64,000 nt of DNA from Archegozetes longisetosus (taxonomy: Eukaryota > Arthropoda > Arachnida > Sarcoptiformes > Trhypochthoniidae). The position numbers and the translations under genes are program-made. Below are positions 50,211-63,608 of this stretch, one piece after another. Below the pieces are notes generated by a model. That model had not been told where the DNA came from. It searched no databases and saw only the letters and a program-made list of their open reading frames with translations. The stretch covers positions 5,256,001 through 5,320,000 of the forward strand of contig JAEMBT020000005.1 in NCBI GenBank assembly GCA_018873245.2, given 5' to 3'. How positions within the stretch are numbered: the stretch's first letter is position 1; each line of letters opens with the position of its first letter.

Positions 50211-50512
50211 TTGCAGTTTTTTAAAAAGTTATTTAAGCGGAACACTTCCACAACACATCGAAAGATTATGCTATAAATTATTTTAGTGACTGAAAATTCA
50301 CGAGTAAACACTATCAGGCCCTTAATTATCAAAATTTATGTTGAAGAAGACATTTTTGCATAATAATTACATAATTTTGAGAAAAAGTCTAACGACCTGA
50401 GTATTGAACAAAGAAGTTTAATTAAACTTTTGTTAAAATAAGTTATTTATTCTTGTTGAGCAATTTCATGCAATTGTTCACTTGAAAGACTCACTTTTCA
50501 TTATTAGAAGTT

Positions 50513-50598
50513 ATACTTTTTATTATTATAAATCATACCTTTTTATTATTATAAATCATACCTTTTTATTATTATAAACTGTATCTTTTTATAATTTG
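50513..50598. repeat. AT-rich 22-23 bp tandem repeat, 3.8 copies
   Basis: Units at 50513, 50535, 50558 and 50581 (partial), each ATAC followed by a T run and ATTATTATAAA. Confidence 0.9.
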
Positions 50599-53500
50599 AA
50601 AAGAGCTCTGAACAAAAATGGCTATTTCATATACAGTACAAACAACTCTATTAAGATAGAATAAACATTTTGTAAATATTTAATTGTTTTGAAAGAATAG
50701 CCGCAACCTTTCCGCGATTTCTATTACTCAATGCAAGTTGAAAGGATTCTAATTTGTTTGTTATAAAGTCTCTCCACTGCAATTCTGTCGTTGGGACTAA
50801 TGTTTTCTAATAATTATTACTTAGAGAAACATAAGTAGTACTTATATCTCGTACGAGTGTTCCTTAACTTTATTTTTAGATTAGTTTATTATATCTCTCT
50901 GCGATTGTCTTACATGTCAAATGAACAAAATAAAATTGATTCAAACTTTCGTTGCAATAGACTGCAATAAGGATTGATCTGAAGCTTAAGGAATAGAGAA
51001 TTACTTTTCGATGAAAACAAAGTTAACGTTTTCATAAGTTTATATAATGATTGTTAACAAATCAAATTCCTATAGTTGCAATCGTATTGTAATTTGTGTA
51101 TATAGAATTGGGAATAATTGTCTTTATTGAGCCGAAGGAATGCAGAGTTTAGTATTCCATCTATTGAGCTGTCGTAATGAATAAAATTCAAACTAAAGCT
51201 TTTATTATTTAAGGCTTGAGATGCTCGAAAATGATTTCAAACAGTAACTTATTTAATGCTTCTGTTAAGTTGTGATACAGTGGGCGGTTCAACTGATGCC
51301 TCTAGTGTAATACTTTTGAATTTTTGAAAGCATAACACCGATGTTGCCCTCTTTCTCTTCTCTCTTTTCTCCAAATGTCTTAGACAGTCTCTGCCCAACA
51401 TAATAATCGTGTTCTATTGTCAATGCTCAAAATCCAATTTATATGTTTCTCTTCTACTTATAGTCATAACGTTAGGGATGACTGATTCAAGTGAAACAAC
51501 ACTAACTTTACATATAATATACAGATATATAGACTTTATATGTTATAATTTATGCTTAGCTCCAAAGCAGAGATAATATTGGTAGAAGTAAACAATAGTC
51601 CAGTTTGGATACAATTGAGCTGACGTATAGCATTAGAAATAATTAGGATGATTAGCAATCAAAAATCGATACATCAATGACATTTCTGATAAATGGTGGT
51701 GGAGAGAAATTAGCGATGTTTATAATGCATGTGTAATCTCCAGATAATAAGATGCACCTGTTTTTAGTTAGGAATAACTTATCCGGAAATCATTTCTTAA
51801 GTTGGTTTAAGTGAGCTCATGATTTTTATGTATCATAGATTATATAATCTAAGGTATTCAATCAAAACCATTTCTCTCCACCTTGTCTTCAATAATAATA
51901 GGTTTCGAACGCATATTTTCCCAGCAAACTATATATACACTTAAGTGGTAGCAGTACTGCATCCCATTAGGTTCGGCCCATTATGCCATAGCATTATTAG
52001 TGATTGGTATTCAAGGGAGGGGACCAAACAAATTACATTAACGATCATGTTCGTCAACCAATCTATATATCGTTATGTATTGTTTTAACATAATTTCACT
52101 CCTAAAACACAACGACGACCAGTTTCATCTAAACAATTGGTATAGATATAAAAGTGTCAATAATTGCTATGCTTATTGACAATGCAAATCAAGCGTAAAG
52201 TGATGGCTTAATGATCGCTAACCTAACTTAACCTAACTCATTTACTCCATACGTTCATCTCTAATTTTTTGTTTGACTTCGTGCTCGCTAGACTACAATA
52301 TTGGACTATTGCTCTCGACCATACCTTATCCTAACAACTTTTAAACTTTGAATTTGTTATAAACACGTAAAGTCGTAGAAAGTAGTGTGCTATACAAAAG
52401 TAAACGTCTTGTCATACGATGATTCATATAATTGGCTAAAAAAACATAAAATTTCTTTTAGAAGCGTATTATGCTTTTTGCGATGCATATTATATGGTGA
52501 GAGATAAGAATTTTTCTTTATGTGGGGCACAATTTTTAACGCGCGCCCGTGGGGTGCGTTTTATGTTGAAAACACTAACCCTTACCAACTTTTGGGGTTC
52601 GATAATGTTTGCAAAAAAGTATTCATTTCATAGTGATTCACTTCTAACTGCTCTAACAATTTACGTGAATAGCCAAACTGGAGATATACTTGATTCTAGA
52701 TCCATTAAGTATTTTATATTACACAGTATGTTCTCAGATTAAAGCTTAACTGTCATAATATTATTGAAAAAACATATGATCCGTTGAGCTTTTATGTGAT
52801 TTTTCTTATTGCAAACGTTTTCATATTTGCTTAATGTGATGTGACTAAACAAATTCTAATGTGAACAACTCTTTAATAACTTTTTCAGACTAGATATACT
52901 TTACTAAAAAGAAATATATGCAAAATATGCAAAATTTGTCTCAATTACAAAGCATTTGAAAATACATTGTTTTAAATGATAGAAAATTATACTAATGCAT
53001 TACTTTGTAATCACTTTTGTTGTACTCCTCTCATATGATTACTTGTCTATTACTACCTTATGCTTATTTTGGCTTAATGTGCATTAAAATTATGCTCGAC
53101 TGCTATCATTATAATAGCCTCAGAAGCAATAGAAAAAGCAAAGAAAGAAAGTCGGCAATAGAATCGGACGACAGTTAAGTTGAACTAATTTTGGTTTTGA
53201 AAGCATTTTGTGCTCTGATCTATGTTGTGCTAGATAATTGCGACATTTTCATTGGAACGTGCGATTGCATACATAACGAACTAACTAAATGATAGGGGAT
53301 TTCATATTTACTATACCCCTCAAATGGGTATTGCCATTATTTTTACCGCCATTCAACTAAGAGTATCTTCAACTAAGAGTATCTATTATAATAAGCACTG
53401 TTTAGTTCACTTTTTTCTTCAAACGACTTATCTCCTCCCAAGTTTTGCATTTAATTGCATCCTAACCCATAAAACAAATCGTCTTTTGCACTAACTTTAC

Positions 53501-54052
53501 ATATTCACCTGCACTAAATATATGTTTTGATTATAGATAGGAAATAAAAATATGCGCTGCAAATTATTATAAGACTGTATATTATAAAATAACAAAATCA
53601 AAATAAAAAATGAACTTAATTTATATATATATTCTTATTATATATATACTTTTCCTTAATATATGGCCACTCAGATCATTGTAGGGAATATTTTTGCATT
53701 GAATCATAATGTCATTCATTATTACGGGTAATTTCATCGATAGTGATCAAAATAACATGTTTCTCATTCTCAGAATTTATTATTTATATATTAACAATTC
53801 AATACTAGAACTCTTTAGCCATTTAGTGAACATTCTTGCAATAGAAACTCATCTGTTCATTCGATTGATTATTCTAATTAAAGCTTAACTAACGTCAGTT
53901 CATATTCCTAGAGAGTTGTCTTTTAGAATAGTTAGTCTTGGGGTCTCTTTTCTCTGGTAGTCCTAATTAAGTTATTAGGAAGGGTTCAAATTGCCTATAA
54001 TAGTGATCAACTTTTCTTTTCAACTCGTTTCCCAGCTATTACTGAGCAGTTC

Positions 54053-54096
54053 AATGGTATCAGAATGGTATCTGAATGGTATCTGAATGTTATCTG
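54053..54096. repeat. Four tandem copies of an 11-mer, AATGGTATCTG
   Basis: Four consecutive units, two identical and two with one change. Confidence 0.92.
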
Positions 54097-56010
54097 AGAT
54101 CTGATTTTGTGAAGCCAGTACGCAGCATGTGATTTCAAACAGAAGTATTCTGTACCGATGAGATAAGAATCACATATTAAATATGTGCTGCAAGTGTAAG
54201 GGGTATAACCACGTGTATGAACTTTGGCGAACAGCGTATAATGTCGAGTAATTATTCCTGTTATTAACTAAGGCATTAAAGCGATAATCAAATGTTACGC
54301 TCGAACCCTTAAAGCGCAACCTCTATCTTCAATATGTGCTTTTATTTCACAAATTCAGAAGCTGTTTGTTTAAAATACTAAATATATATGATTCATTTAG
54401 TAACACTCAATTTTGTGGGCGATTTATGTGCTTATGAGCACTGATAAATTAATTTTTGCTTATCAAATTATTTTCTAATATTGCTTCTAGTGTTCGGTTA
54501 ATGTTTATACACTCAATTTATAGTTCTATCATATCTTCAGTATATTTATTAACTTCCGATCGCTATTTTCTAAATAATTGCAATAGTCTTGAAACAAGTT
54601 TTCTCTTTGTTTTAACTTTGTTTATGGGCAGCAGTACCTGTAGAAACAAAAACAAACTTTAAGATATAAGTTATAGATCACAGTTGTGTAAGTTAGTACA
54701 GATGAAAATTCAAGTAAATCATTGCCAATGTTTGTATTTGAATGAAAGAGTGAAAGCATGTGAAAATTGGTTGTTATGCCATACGCCTTCTCTTGATAAA
54801 GAGTTTTAGTCTAATGGTCAGTTGGCATCAAAATATGCGACTTATTTAATGTGAGAAACGAATGTTAAGTTTGATGTTTACATCTTATACTGGTATTAAG
54901 TGAAAGTAAAATTGAAAATTTACTGTTTCAATCAAATTGAGCTTAAGTTACATTTGACTTATTGAAAGTTGAACTGCAAAAAGTAACAAAAGGTAGAGAA
55001 ACCCAAATTCACAACACCGTCATATGGTTTTGAGTATAACCGGCGCTTTTGGTCCCAGCAGGTATTCCTTGTAAACCACACCACAGGGAGTCTGAAATTA
55101 ACTTTCCATCGCTTTTTGTCCGGTAATTGTTTGTAGAGCTCTTAGTTGCCAATCACTTGGCTTTTGCTAATATGATTCTTTGAATGCATATTCATGTGCC
55201 TTCAAACTAACCAAACTAGAATTGATCGAAACAACTGATCGAAAGAAGAACTCATTGCAGCAACAATCGATTGTAGAACAATCCAACCTTAGCTATATTT
55301 CTTTCTTCTTTGGCTAACTTACTATTTTCTTCTCACCCAAATAAACCTTACCGAAGACAACCACTATGAGCGAGTGATGACCAGCCCTTCATTTGTTTTC
55401 TACACAATATTCAATTGCCTTTTTCAGTCTTTTCATAACATGACGAGTTTCAGTCTTAGATGTATGTTACCTTCTTTTGCCAGTAATTGCGTTGCTTTTG
55501 CTCTTGATTTTCGCTTTAAACTTAAATCTTTTCTCAATTCATTCTAAGCCTGAATGTCTTCAACTGTTTGACACAATCAAAAATTGAATGCTTTTTAAAA
55601 AGAAAGATATGATTGAATACTACCTGTACTTATTGCAAAACAACTTTGATAATTGATTTTTAAATATTTGAGAGGTATCCAAATTGTTATTTTTTACTCT
55701 ATTGCACTTGAACAGTTCATTTTTGACAATAAGTCATACTTACGAATCCAATGTGTCGGAATCTCAGCCTTTCGATTAGGGTCTAAAATCAATTTAAAAT
55801 CTTTTTCTTTAACCTTCTCTCAAATGGAGACTTCAATTATTGAAAATTTCAATTTTTTTACCTTTAAAATGCTTAAGATAGCTTCAAAGCGGAATCATTA
55901 AAACTAATTTATTAAGAGGTCCATTGAATTTGTTTTTATCACTGCTACAAATAAGACACCGTTAAAAAAGATGATTAATCAAAATAATTAGGATTTTAGG
56001 TTAGAGTGAG

Positions 56011-56012
<2 letters not shown>

Positions 56013-56052
<40 letters not shown>
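56013..56052. repeat. (GA)n microsatellite
   Basis: About 20 uninterrupted GA units. Confidence 0.97.
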
Positions 56053-56054
<2 letters not shown>

Positions 56055-59000
56055 ATAAAAATTCTTAATCTTGTTTAAATGGTAAGTTAGAATCAATCTT
56101 AAACCTAAATTGATGTTTAGAATTCAGTGAACTGTATATTGAAAATATAAAGTTTCGAAAAATGAGATCCAAAAATTTTGATGATCCAATAATTTAGATG
56201 ATAAATTTGATTTTCTTTCTTTATATGTTTTGATTAGTAATGTTTCATTTGTTGGATATACTTTAATTCTATTATGTTTATGTCTGTGTAAATATTAGTA
56301 AATAGATTTAGTTTTTATAACAATGTCCTAAGTTAACTAAACTAGATCAATTGTTTGATCAATAAAACATTCTTGCCTACAATTTACGATATGCCGAAAT
56401 TAGTTGATGCTTCAATTGTTTTTATCTATTAACTTGTGTGTTCAGGTTTACGTAGGCGCACTTACATAGCCATATTTATACACACAGCCACATACATAGC
56501 TATATTTGCATAAGCTCACCAACATAACCACATTCACAGTATATCATACTCCAAATCAACATCAAACTAAATATTTCAATTTTCAAACTCATCTATTTAG
56601 AATTTGAGTGTTCAAAAATAAACCAATTTGACCAATAAAATGTGTTTTTTTAATATGTTTTTATTATAGTAATCTAGAGAACGATTTATTGATTGTTGGT
56701 TTCCTCTAATAAAGTAAAACTTAGCTGTTCTTAGCTGTTGATTTCAATTTCGAGCATTAGAACTTTAAAATGTCAACTCTCATTAGGCTTAATGTCTTAG
56801 GCGGAGTGCAATGGTATGTCATAAACTGATTTGGCGATCACATTGTCGTACCAGAAATAGCCTTTCTTGATTGTTATCGTTGGAGAGCTGGTCGGGCTGT
56901 TTTATTTGTTGTCAATATGTAGTTACCTTGAGAAATGACATACGCATAGATAAGGCTACTTTCCAGCCTATTATACACTAACGCAGGTGAATCTTGATTC
57001 CAACTTTTTTACGGGTTTAAATGCTATTGCTGGTTAACTCTGTTGTAAATCTGCCCATTCGTCGCGAGCTAACTGCACAAAAAGCTAACTTGTTTATCGA
57101 AACTATCTTTTCCCATACAATTCTTGGAAAAAATCTACTCTTAGTTACAAAGAAACCCCAATTTAATACTATTATCAGTTGAAAAACGCTTTAAAGCTCA
57201 GTAATTGCCTATCTCTATATCTCTAATTGTCTGAATAATTTAACTTCACATTTAACGAGTTCATAATATTCGCTCTAATTGCAAATAATTCTAAATTCAA
57301 TCAATATCTACACAAACTTTTTCCATTCATAATCACCATTAAGCTGACAAAAATAAAAATGAAACTAAAATCTATCCTATTTTCTCGTGACAAATTCTAA
57401 TTTGAATTTCAAATCAATTGAATAAATAGTAGTTTGTATGACTTAGAGTCTGATTTGATTTTTGTTATTATTGACTATTGCGTCAAAATGGTTATTATAA
57501 AAAGTGAATAGTTTCATAATGATTTGTAGATATGAGAGTGAATGTCATTAAACACAGCATTAGATTCTACCACATAAACTGAGTAGTGTTGATGAAGAGA
57601 TGTTCATCTTTGTTTGTAGCGATCGTTTCCGTTCAACGAAATCATTATAACATAGTTGTAATGAGATATCTTTTTTTTAAAGTAGAACAACAGGTGGCTT
57701 TCTATAGCATACGCTAATATATTTTCTCTTTTCATATCCTGTTTCTATACATATTTTTATGCACATCAAACGCTTTTACATAAGAAGCTCCAACTTTTAA
57801 TAAATTCAAGAATTATGTCATTCACTTAAGACTCTCTCAGGGAAACAGGGGCTGTGTCGACAGTTTATATCTATTTTCAGTTTCAAATCTCAAAATTGAT
57901 TAAAGTTTTCACTCAACCTAAGCTACAATTTGATGTGATTTTAAGAGTTTTCTAATGTTGTTATGTGTTTATAACTTTGACTATCGCTTTGTTCTTTACT
58001 ATATGTGACGCAAACTAAACTTTCTTATTAGCATCGAGTCTATTTACCCACAAATTCAATCAAACGCTTTATTGTTGTTATGAGATAAAACTATAATCTC
58101 AATAATTTTCAGTCTAAAACAGTTGTTTGGTTTAACTTTTACCCTTTGAGTTTCTACGAAGAGATAGTTAAAAATAGTTTTAGCCCTTGAGTTAATCGCG
58201 CAAGTAATCCATGACAAAAAGTAATACAAAGAAAAATTTTCAATACAGATAATAAGTTTCCAAATGTTTGACATTAGAAAACAGAAAATCATTTTGATTT
58301 GTAGTTTTTCTTACTCTTGTAACTAATGTCAATTAGTTTTTCGACATGAACTGATTCCAGAAGAAGTTTAAAAATAAGTTTATTTGAGAATTTGAATTAA
58401 GTGCATGAAAACGTTTGAGGGATAAGTAGTGTTAAATTTAAGTTAAGTGCATGATAAATCAAATTGATAATGTTAGACAAGTCGAGACGAGTGTATATTC
58501 ATTTCTCAAACATTTGATTCATAATTATAAGTTACATAATATCTTGTTTTTCTTATTAAGTGAAACTTATTATTTGAAATGGAGTTTATAATACTCTGAA
58601 AAAGTGATGAACACTCTTAAGATGAACACTCTTAATTGCCTTGAATCTGTTTGAAAATATCAAAATTAGAATAATCAAAACAGAATCTGTCTCCAATTTA
58701 TTCTAGATTTTAATGATTCGATCTGTATAATTAGTTCTAAGTTGTAATTAAGGTCTTCTTAAAACTGTTATGATGCGCGCCAATTAAAACTTTAGGATTG
58801 ATCAATTTCTCTGAATAGAATATAAATTGAACTTATCTGCAACTCATTGAATATGTGCAGCACATCACGTGACTAATATTAGATCAGATAAAGCTGTACA
58901 CATTGTATAGAAATTGCGGTACTATATTTGTCATAGTTAAGTCATTTTTCTACCTAACTTCTATTTGGAAAACTTGATTTTGTTAGAAGTTTGTTTTTAG

Positions 59001-60624
59001 TAAATAGATTACCGAAAATGATCATTTTTCATAAGCCATAAGTTTTTCCTGTTTAGAATTATATATTTTCTCGATATGTTTCTAAATATTTTTTCAGTTT
59101 CTAAATTATTTTTCAATTGGCCCTATTCTAAATAAGGAAGTTATTTAATATCAATCTTATGATGTAAGCCGATTCAATCGATAAAATATATATATTTATA
59201 TGTTTATATATTTAGACTTTGCATCAATAATCAATGCTTATGATCAATATAAAAACACTTGAATGTTTATTGCAAATAATTCGTCAATCTATTGGAGACA
59301 TCTCTCAGATTGATCGTTAGCAATGAAAAATATTTTTCTAAATTTAAATTAGTTTTTCCTATCATTAATAAAACACTGGAGTCAACTTGCGAGCTTCTCA
59401 TAAAGCAAATTATTCCTATTTTATAAAAGAGGGGAATTCCAGTAAACTTTCATTAATAAGACTTATATAAGGCTTGTTAGTCACTAGAGAAAGAACACAT
59501 CAACTTTTCAATGACTAATCAGTAAAAATAATCTCACTTTGTTTACTACTTAATATTAATTTTAAGTTTCGTATTGAGTGCACTGCACAAAAATAGTTGC
59601 CCTTACAAAAAAATATCATTTGGTTCATATGATTAAGATAAGTCCAGTATTGCTACTCCGTATCATACTATAGATTTTAGATATCTGCTTACTCACTACC
59701 ATTATATCGTTTCACCTCTTCTTTGATTAAAAAAACGTTATATCTCTTCAAATTCAATTAATATGAAGAGAAGTAAATGTTAGAGTTGACGAACTTATTC
59801 TGCCTCAATAAGAAGACGTAATCTAAATAAGACAGATTATGTTCAATAAAACTTAAATTGGTTCGAGAAAGTATAGTTTACTGATCTCAAGTCAAATAAA
59901 AGAGTTTCCAAACCAATTGCAAGCACACAATGGTAGGAATTTCAGACATTTGTGTCCATACATAATCTACATGAAATTGTTGCGAGTTCAATCAAATAAT
60001 GAGCCCTTTGCAAAGGTTCAATTTGGAAAACTATCCATCTAACTTAATATTTTAGCTGCCTATCTTTTCAAATTGTAAAGTTTTAGTCGATTATTTGAAT
60101 TCGCTGTTCGTTGACTGGAAACCGTCAATAGAAACTTAATTGATTGAACTAACAGGATTAATTAACTTTGAAATATCATTTAATTAGTACAACCTTTAAA
60201 ATTATTGTTTGATCAATTTTGCAAATACAACTTTTAAAAATATCGACTCCATATGATTTTACGTAGATTTAAATTTATTATTTGAAAAATGAGCATTTGC
60301 TTAGCTTAGTCTCAATTGACTTGACTATTAATCTCTAATTTTGATTCTTAAACAATTTGAATGGCTTTGAAAAGTTACAGGTTTATCAGACTGTGAAAGC
60401 ACTCTGAGTGACATTATGGGGAATAATGGTTTGTTTGAGTATAACTTAGTTATTTCCGATTCGGAAAATGTTGAATTTTTCAAGCACCGAATTTTAATGA
60501 TGGCTTTGAACATTTTCTAAGACAAGAGAAACCTTGAAAATATTTTACTTTGTCGTCTTTATTTGCGTGCAAACCCTTCTCTTAGAGATAGGGAGGAGTT
60601 TTTTGGTATATATACGTTTTGCGT

Positions 60625-60688
60625 GCAGAACATACCTGCAGAATATACTGCAGAATATACCTGCAGAACACACTACAGAACATACCTG
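60625..60688. repeat. 12-13 bp tandem repeat, GCAGAACATACCT type, five copies
   Basis: Five units alternating GCAGAATATACT and GCAGAACATACCT. A TATATATACG string lies immediately upstream (60608-60616), so a promoter is conceivable but unproven. Confidence 0.85.
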
Positions 60689-60806
60689 TTAGAGACGACA
60701 TCGCTCTGTCCTAAGCATGGAATGCTTTAAGTTAGTCGCTGCAGGAGGAGCAACACTTCTAGTAATTTGAAGAGCTTTAAACCTGTCTATAGATTATGTT
60801 TTGTAT

Positions 60807-60876
60807 ATGAGAGAGAAATAGATAGAACCAGAGAGAGGTAAGAGAGAGAACGAGAGAGAGGTGAGAGAGAGATTGG
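60807..60876. repeat. Imperfect GA-rich tract
   Basis: Purine-rich stretch with GAGAGAGAG blocks interrupted by GTAAG, AACG and GGTG. Confidence 0.85.
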
Positions 60877-61983
60877 GGGAATGAAGCTTAAGATATGAAA
60901 CAGAGAAACAGGTGATGTAGTATTGAAGTGGTGGGGAATTTTGCTATAATGATGCCTGAGGGAAGCCGGTCGAACAGGTATTTTGCAGATGGGGGTCGCC
61001 TCAGGGGGATATTGCTGCACAAGTAAGTGGCCATTCAGGTTCCTGTTAGCGATGGTACCTATGTTGGTCCTTGTTTCTTCTAGCGGATCCTCACTGCTTT
61101 TGGCTAGTGTTCGCTTTAAGTTATTTCTCTACAACAGACAAAAGGAACGGGACTGGATTTGGCGTCACCATTCCACCAAATCCATTTTGCTTATACTCTA
61201 TCTCTATGCTCAGTTGTTTCATACGCTTCAGGCTTAGTATCTCAAGTGTGGTTACCTGAAGGCACCAAAAAGACTCAGTGACTTTCAAATTTCTATTTGT
61301 TGTGTTTTTGTAGGCGAGTTCTCTATCAAAGTGTTTCTACCTTCAGGCTAACTTACACCAAAATTAATTTCATTATTAGCCTACTATTTATTTATTTTGA
61401 TTTGTTTTTATTGTCTTAATCGTTGTGCTCCTAAAACGTCTCAAATCAGTTGACTAAATGTGGACTCGCGTAAAAACAATTCTGTGCCAATTCTTCATAC
61501 AATTATTCATACCTGATATTAGAAATCGTTCGACTTATTGGTGAAATAAATTCAAGTTTGAAAATATTATTCGTCAAATCATTGTTGGTTTCCGATCAAT
61601 TGAACAGAAAGCGTGAGCAACGCGTGCTTTTGAAATATTTGCAAAAATTACTTGTAGGCAAATGTAGTCCATTCATGAGCTACTTTTACATCTAATGTGG
61701 TTTTGAGTCAATGCAAGCTATTGTACCTTAAGGGCAGGTGCTCTCAAAATCTTGACCGACATAAGAGAGGCCTTCCAGTTATTGTTATTGTAGTGCCTGA
61801 GTCTTAAAGCCAACTAGAATAGCGCCATCAGCACTTTTGGCATTATTCAAATTTGAAGGCTTTTGCTTTCATTAAAATAGAGTTAATATAAAAAATTAAA
61901 TGGATTCTAAATGAAATTGTGGTGATATTTTTGCAAATACTTGTATAAATAAGTAGAGTGCCAAAAATTCAAAGTTGTCTGGT

Positions 61984-63608
61984 ATGATGGCTCAACAACT
62001 CAGTCCATTAGATGGACATCCAACAGATAGTCCTAATGGCACTGCTAATGGTCTTCGCAAGCGTAAAGGTGCACCTGATGAGAATGATGATGTCGGTAAT
62101 AGTGCGCAGCTTTCTCCAAATTCACATAAAAATAATGATTTGCCGTCAGCTTTTGGCCTAATTGACGCTCACGATGAGGTAGTAATCATAAATCTATTAA
62201 GGGTTAGATGTACTCAGATTTCAATTATAACTATTCATAATTGATAATTATATCCTAACTAAAGTAATGTCAACATGATATATGTTAATCTCAGACATGA
62301 TATATGTTAACCTTAGACATGGCATATCTTAATCTTAGACATGGTATAACAATTTTTATACTTATTAGTGTTTGTCTTATGGATTTAAATGCAAGCGATA
62401 GTATAGAGGTTTGTTGACAAAGTGTTATAGTTACGAGTATAACACGTGAAGCAGATATACATAAAGTATGGTTTAATGGTTAGGACGAGGTGTAGGTGTC
62501 TATGCATATGGTTATAGAATGATGAAAAGACCTCTGACGTCCTTGCCTTTGGGCATCGCAATGCAAGGATGGTATAGTGGTTGCCGCTGTGACTTTCGGC
62601 CTGATTTTTTTGTCTGCCTATATAAGCCTAAGGCATCTGAACAATGTAATTCTGCAACTTATATAGCATTGTAAAGTGTATATAGTGAAAAAATCTACGT
62701 TTCTTATTTGCTCTTCCTTGACCGTGATCTCCAATTGGCATATATAGTATAGTTTAAATTGTAAACCCAGTCAAAACTAGTAGACAACGCCTTTCCATGA
62801 CTGGCCAAAGGCTATAGGAAATATGTAATCTCACTTTTACTTTTCCTTGTCTGCCAATCCTACACAGACTTATGCCTTTAGCACAAATCTTTCAACTCTT
62901 CTTTTCAATCAACTTTACGTTTCTATCTTTAAATTTAATTTCTTCTCATATCAGTTGATCCATTCAATTGTTAGCGCAGCGAACGCTTTGCAAAACAATC
63001 AATCTCTTAATCACATATACTCTATACGATAACAGGAGCGCCGAGACTTAGTGACTGGTCACGGGGGAGGACTCGGTCCAATCACGAGTATTGGTGGTTC
63101 GACGGCCACGTTTAGCTCAACTCCAAGATTAACGCACACGCCAACATCGGCTGACTTTCAACCCCCATATTTTCCGCCGCCATACAACTTGCCACAACAA
63201 CAACTCGACTTTCATCATGCTCACGCAGTCAATGCGGCCGCAGCCGCTGCTGCAGCAGATCCTTATTCTCATCTAAATAGTTTGGCGACACCACAACAGT
63301 ATCATCAGTTACATCCAGCACAAACAGCCAGGGGAGCGCACAATGTATTGCCCGGCGGAAGACGAGACGATTCAGATGCTTTACACCTACAACCAAATAT
63401 GCATTCGGCTGGTCTCCACTCCGGATATGGTGACGTGACCGTATCTGTTGCGGCCTCAGTCAACGCTGCCAGAAGAGGCACAGAAATGGTGTACGCGAAC
63501 GTTAGACGTCCTGATGTTTTAATGCACGGCGGACACCATACACTCAGTGAACAAGATTTGCTCAATCTTCACAATGCCGGCGCATTGCCATCACTCGATG
63601 ACGGACAG
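61984..63608 (+). CDS. TFAP2: AP-2 transcription factor, N-terminal part (3' part outside window)
   Basis: Two exons are visible: 61984-62178 (GAG|GTAGTA donor) and 63036-63608 (AACAG acceptor, CAG|GTTTGC donor), both in phase 0 and together 256 residues. Exon 1 holds DGHPTDSPNGTANGLRKRK, recalling the DRHDGTSNGTARL start of vertebrate AP-2. Exon 2 carries the family's PY transactivation motif, HTPTSADFQPPYFPPPY (residues 99-115), then DPYSHLN (140-146) and VRRPDVLMHGGHH (221-233), a segment shared with AP-2 beta. These are the AP-2 activation-domain landmarks; the basic and helix-span-helix DNA-binding/dimerisation region should follow beyond 64000. An eight-alanine run (132-139) is inserted between the PY and DPYSH motifs. 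AP-2 proteins are nuclear dimers binding GCCNNNGGC and controlling epidermal, neural and limb development. The upstream in-frame TAG supports the Met at 61984 unless a distal exon is spliced in at 61975. Confidence 0.94.
62179..63035 (+). other. TFAP2 intron with internal tandem repeat
   Basis: 857-base GT-AG intron. It contains the 22-base repeat at 62272-62350 and is otherwise without recognised features. Confidence 0.85.
62272..62350. repeat. 21-22 bp tandem repeat, 3.6 copies
   Basis: Units at 62272, 62293, 62315 and 62337 (partial), each built on AGACATG then ATATGTTAATCT. Located in the TFAP2 intron. Confidence 0.9.

Larger units (their letters stand above)
47779..61970 (+). other. Large non-coding stretch, possible first intron of TFAP2
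   Basis: No protein or RNA gene is recognised in these 14.2 kb apart from the tandem repeats listed separately. The most gene-like part is 60.95-61.26 kb, which is less AT-rich and contains a CAA|GTAAGT donor-like site near 61022; it could be an untranslated 5' exon. Intron status depends on the candidate exon at 47737. Confidence 0.35.

Noticed and set aside
52218..52242. AACCTAACTTAACCTAAC resembling arthropod telomere repeat (CCTAA)n
   Set aside because: Only about three degenerate units; too short for a telomeric or interstitial telomere call.
63305..63565. 86-codon minus-strand frame
   Set aside because: Antisense shadow of AP-2 exon 2.
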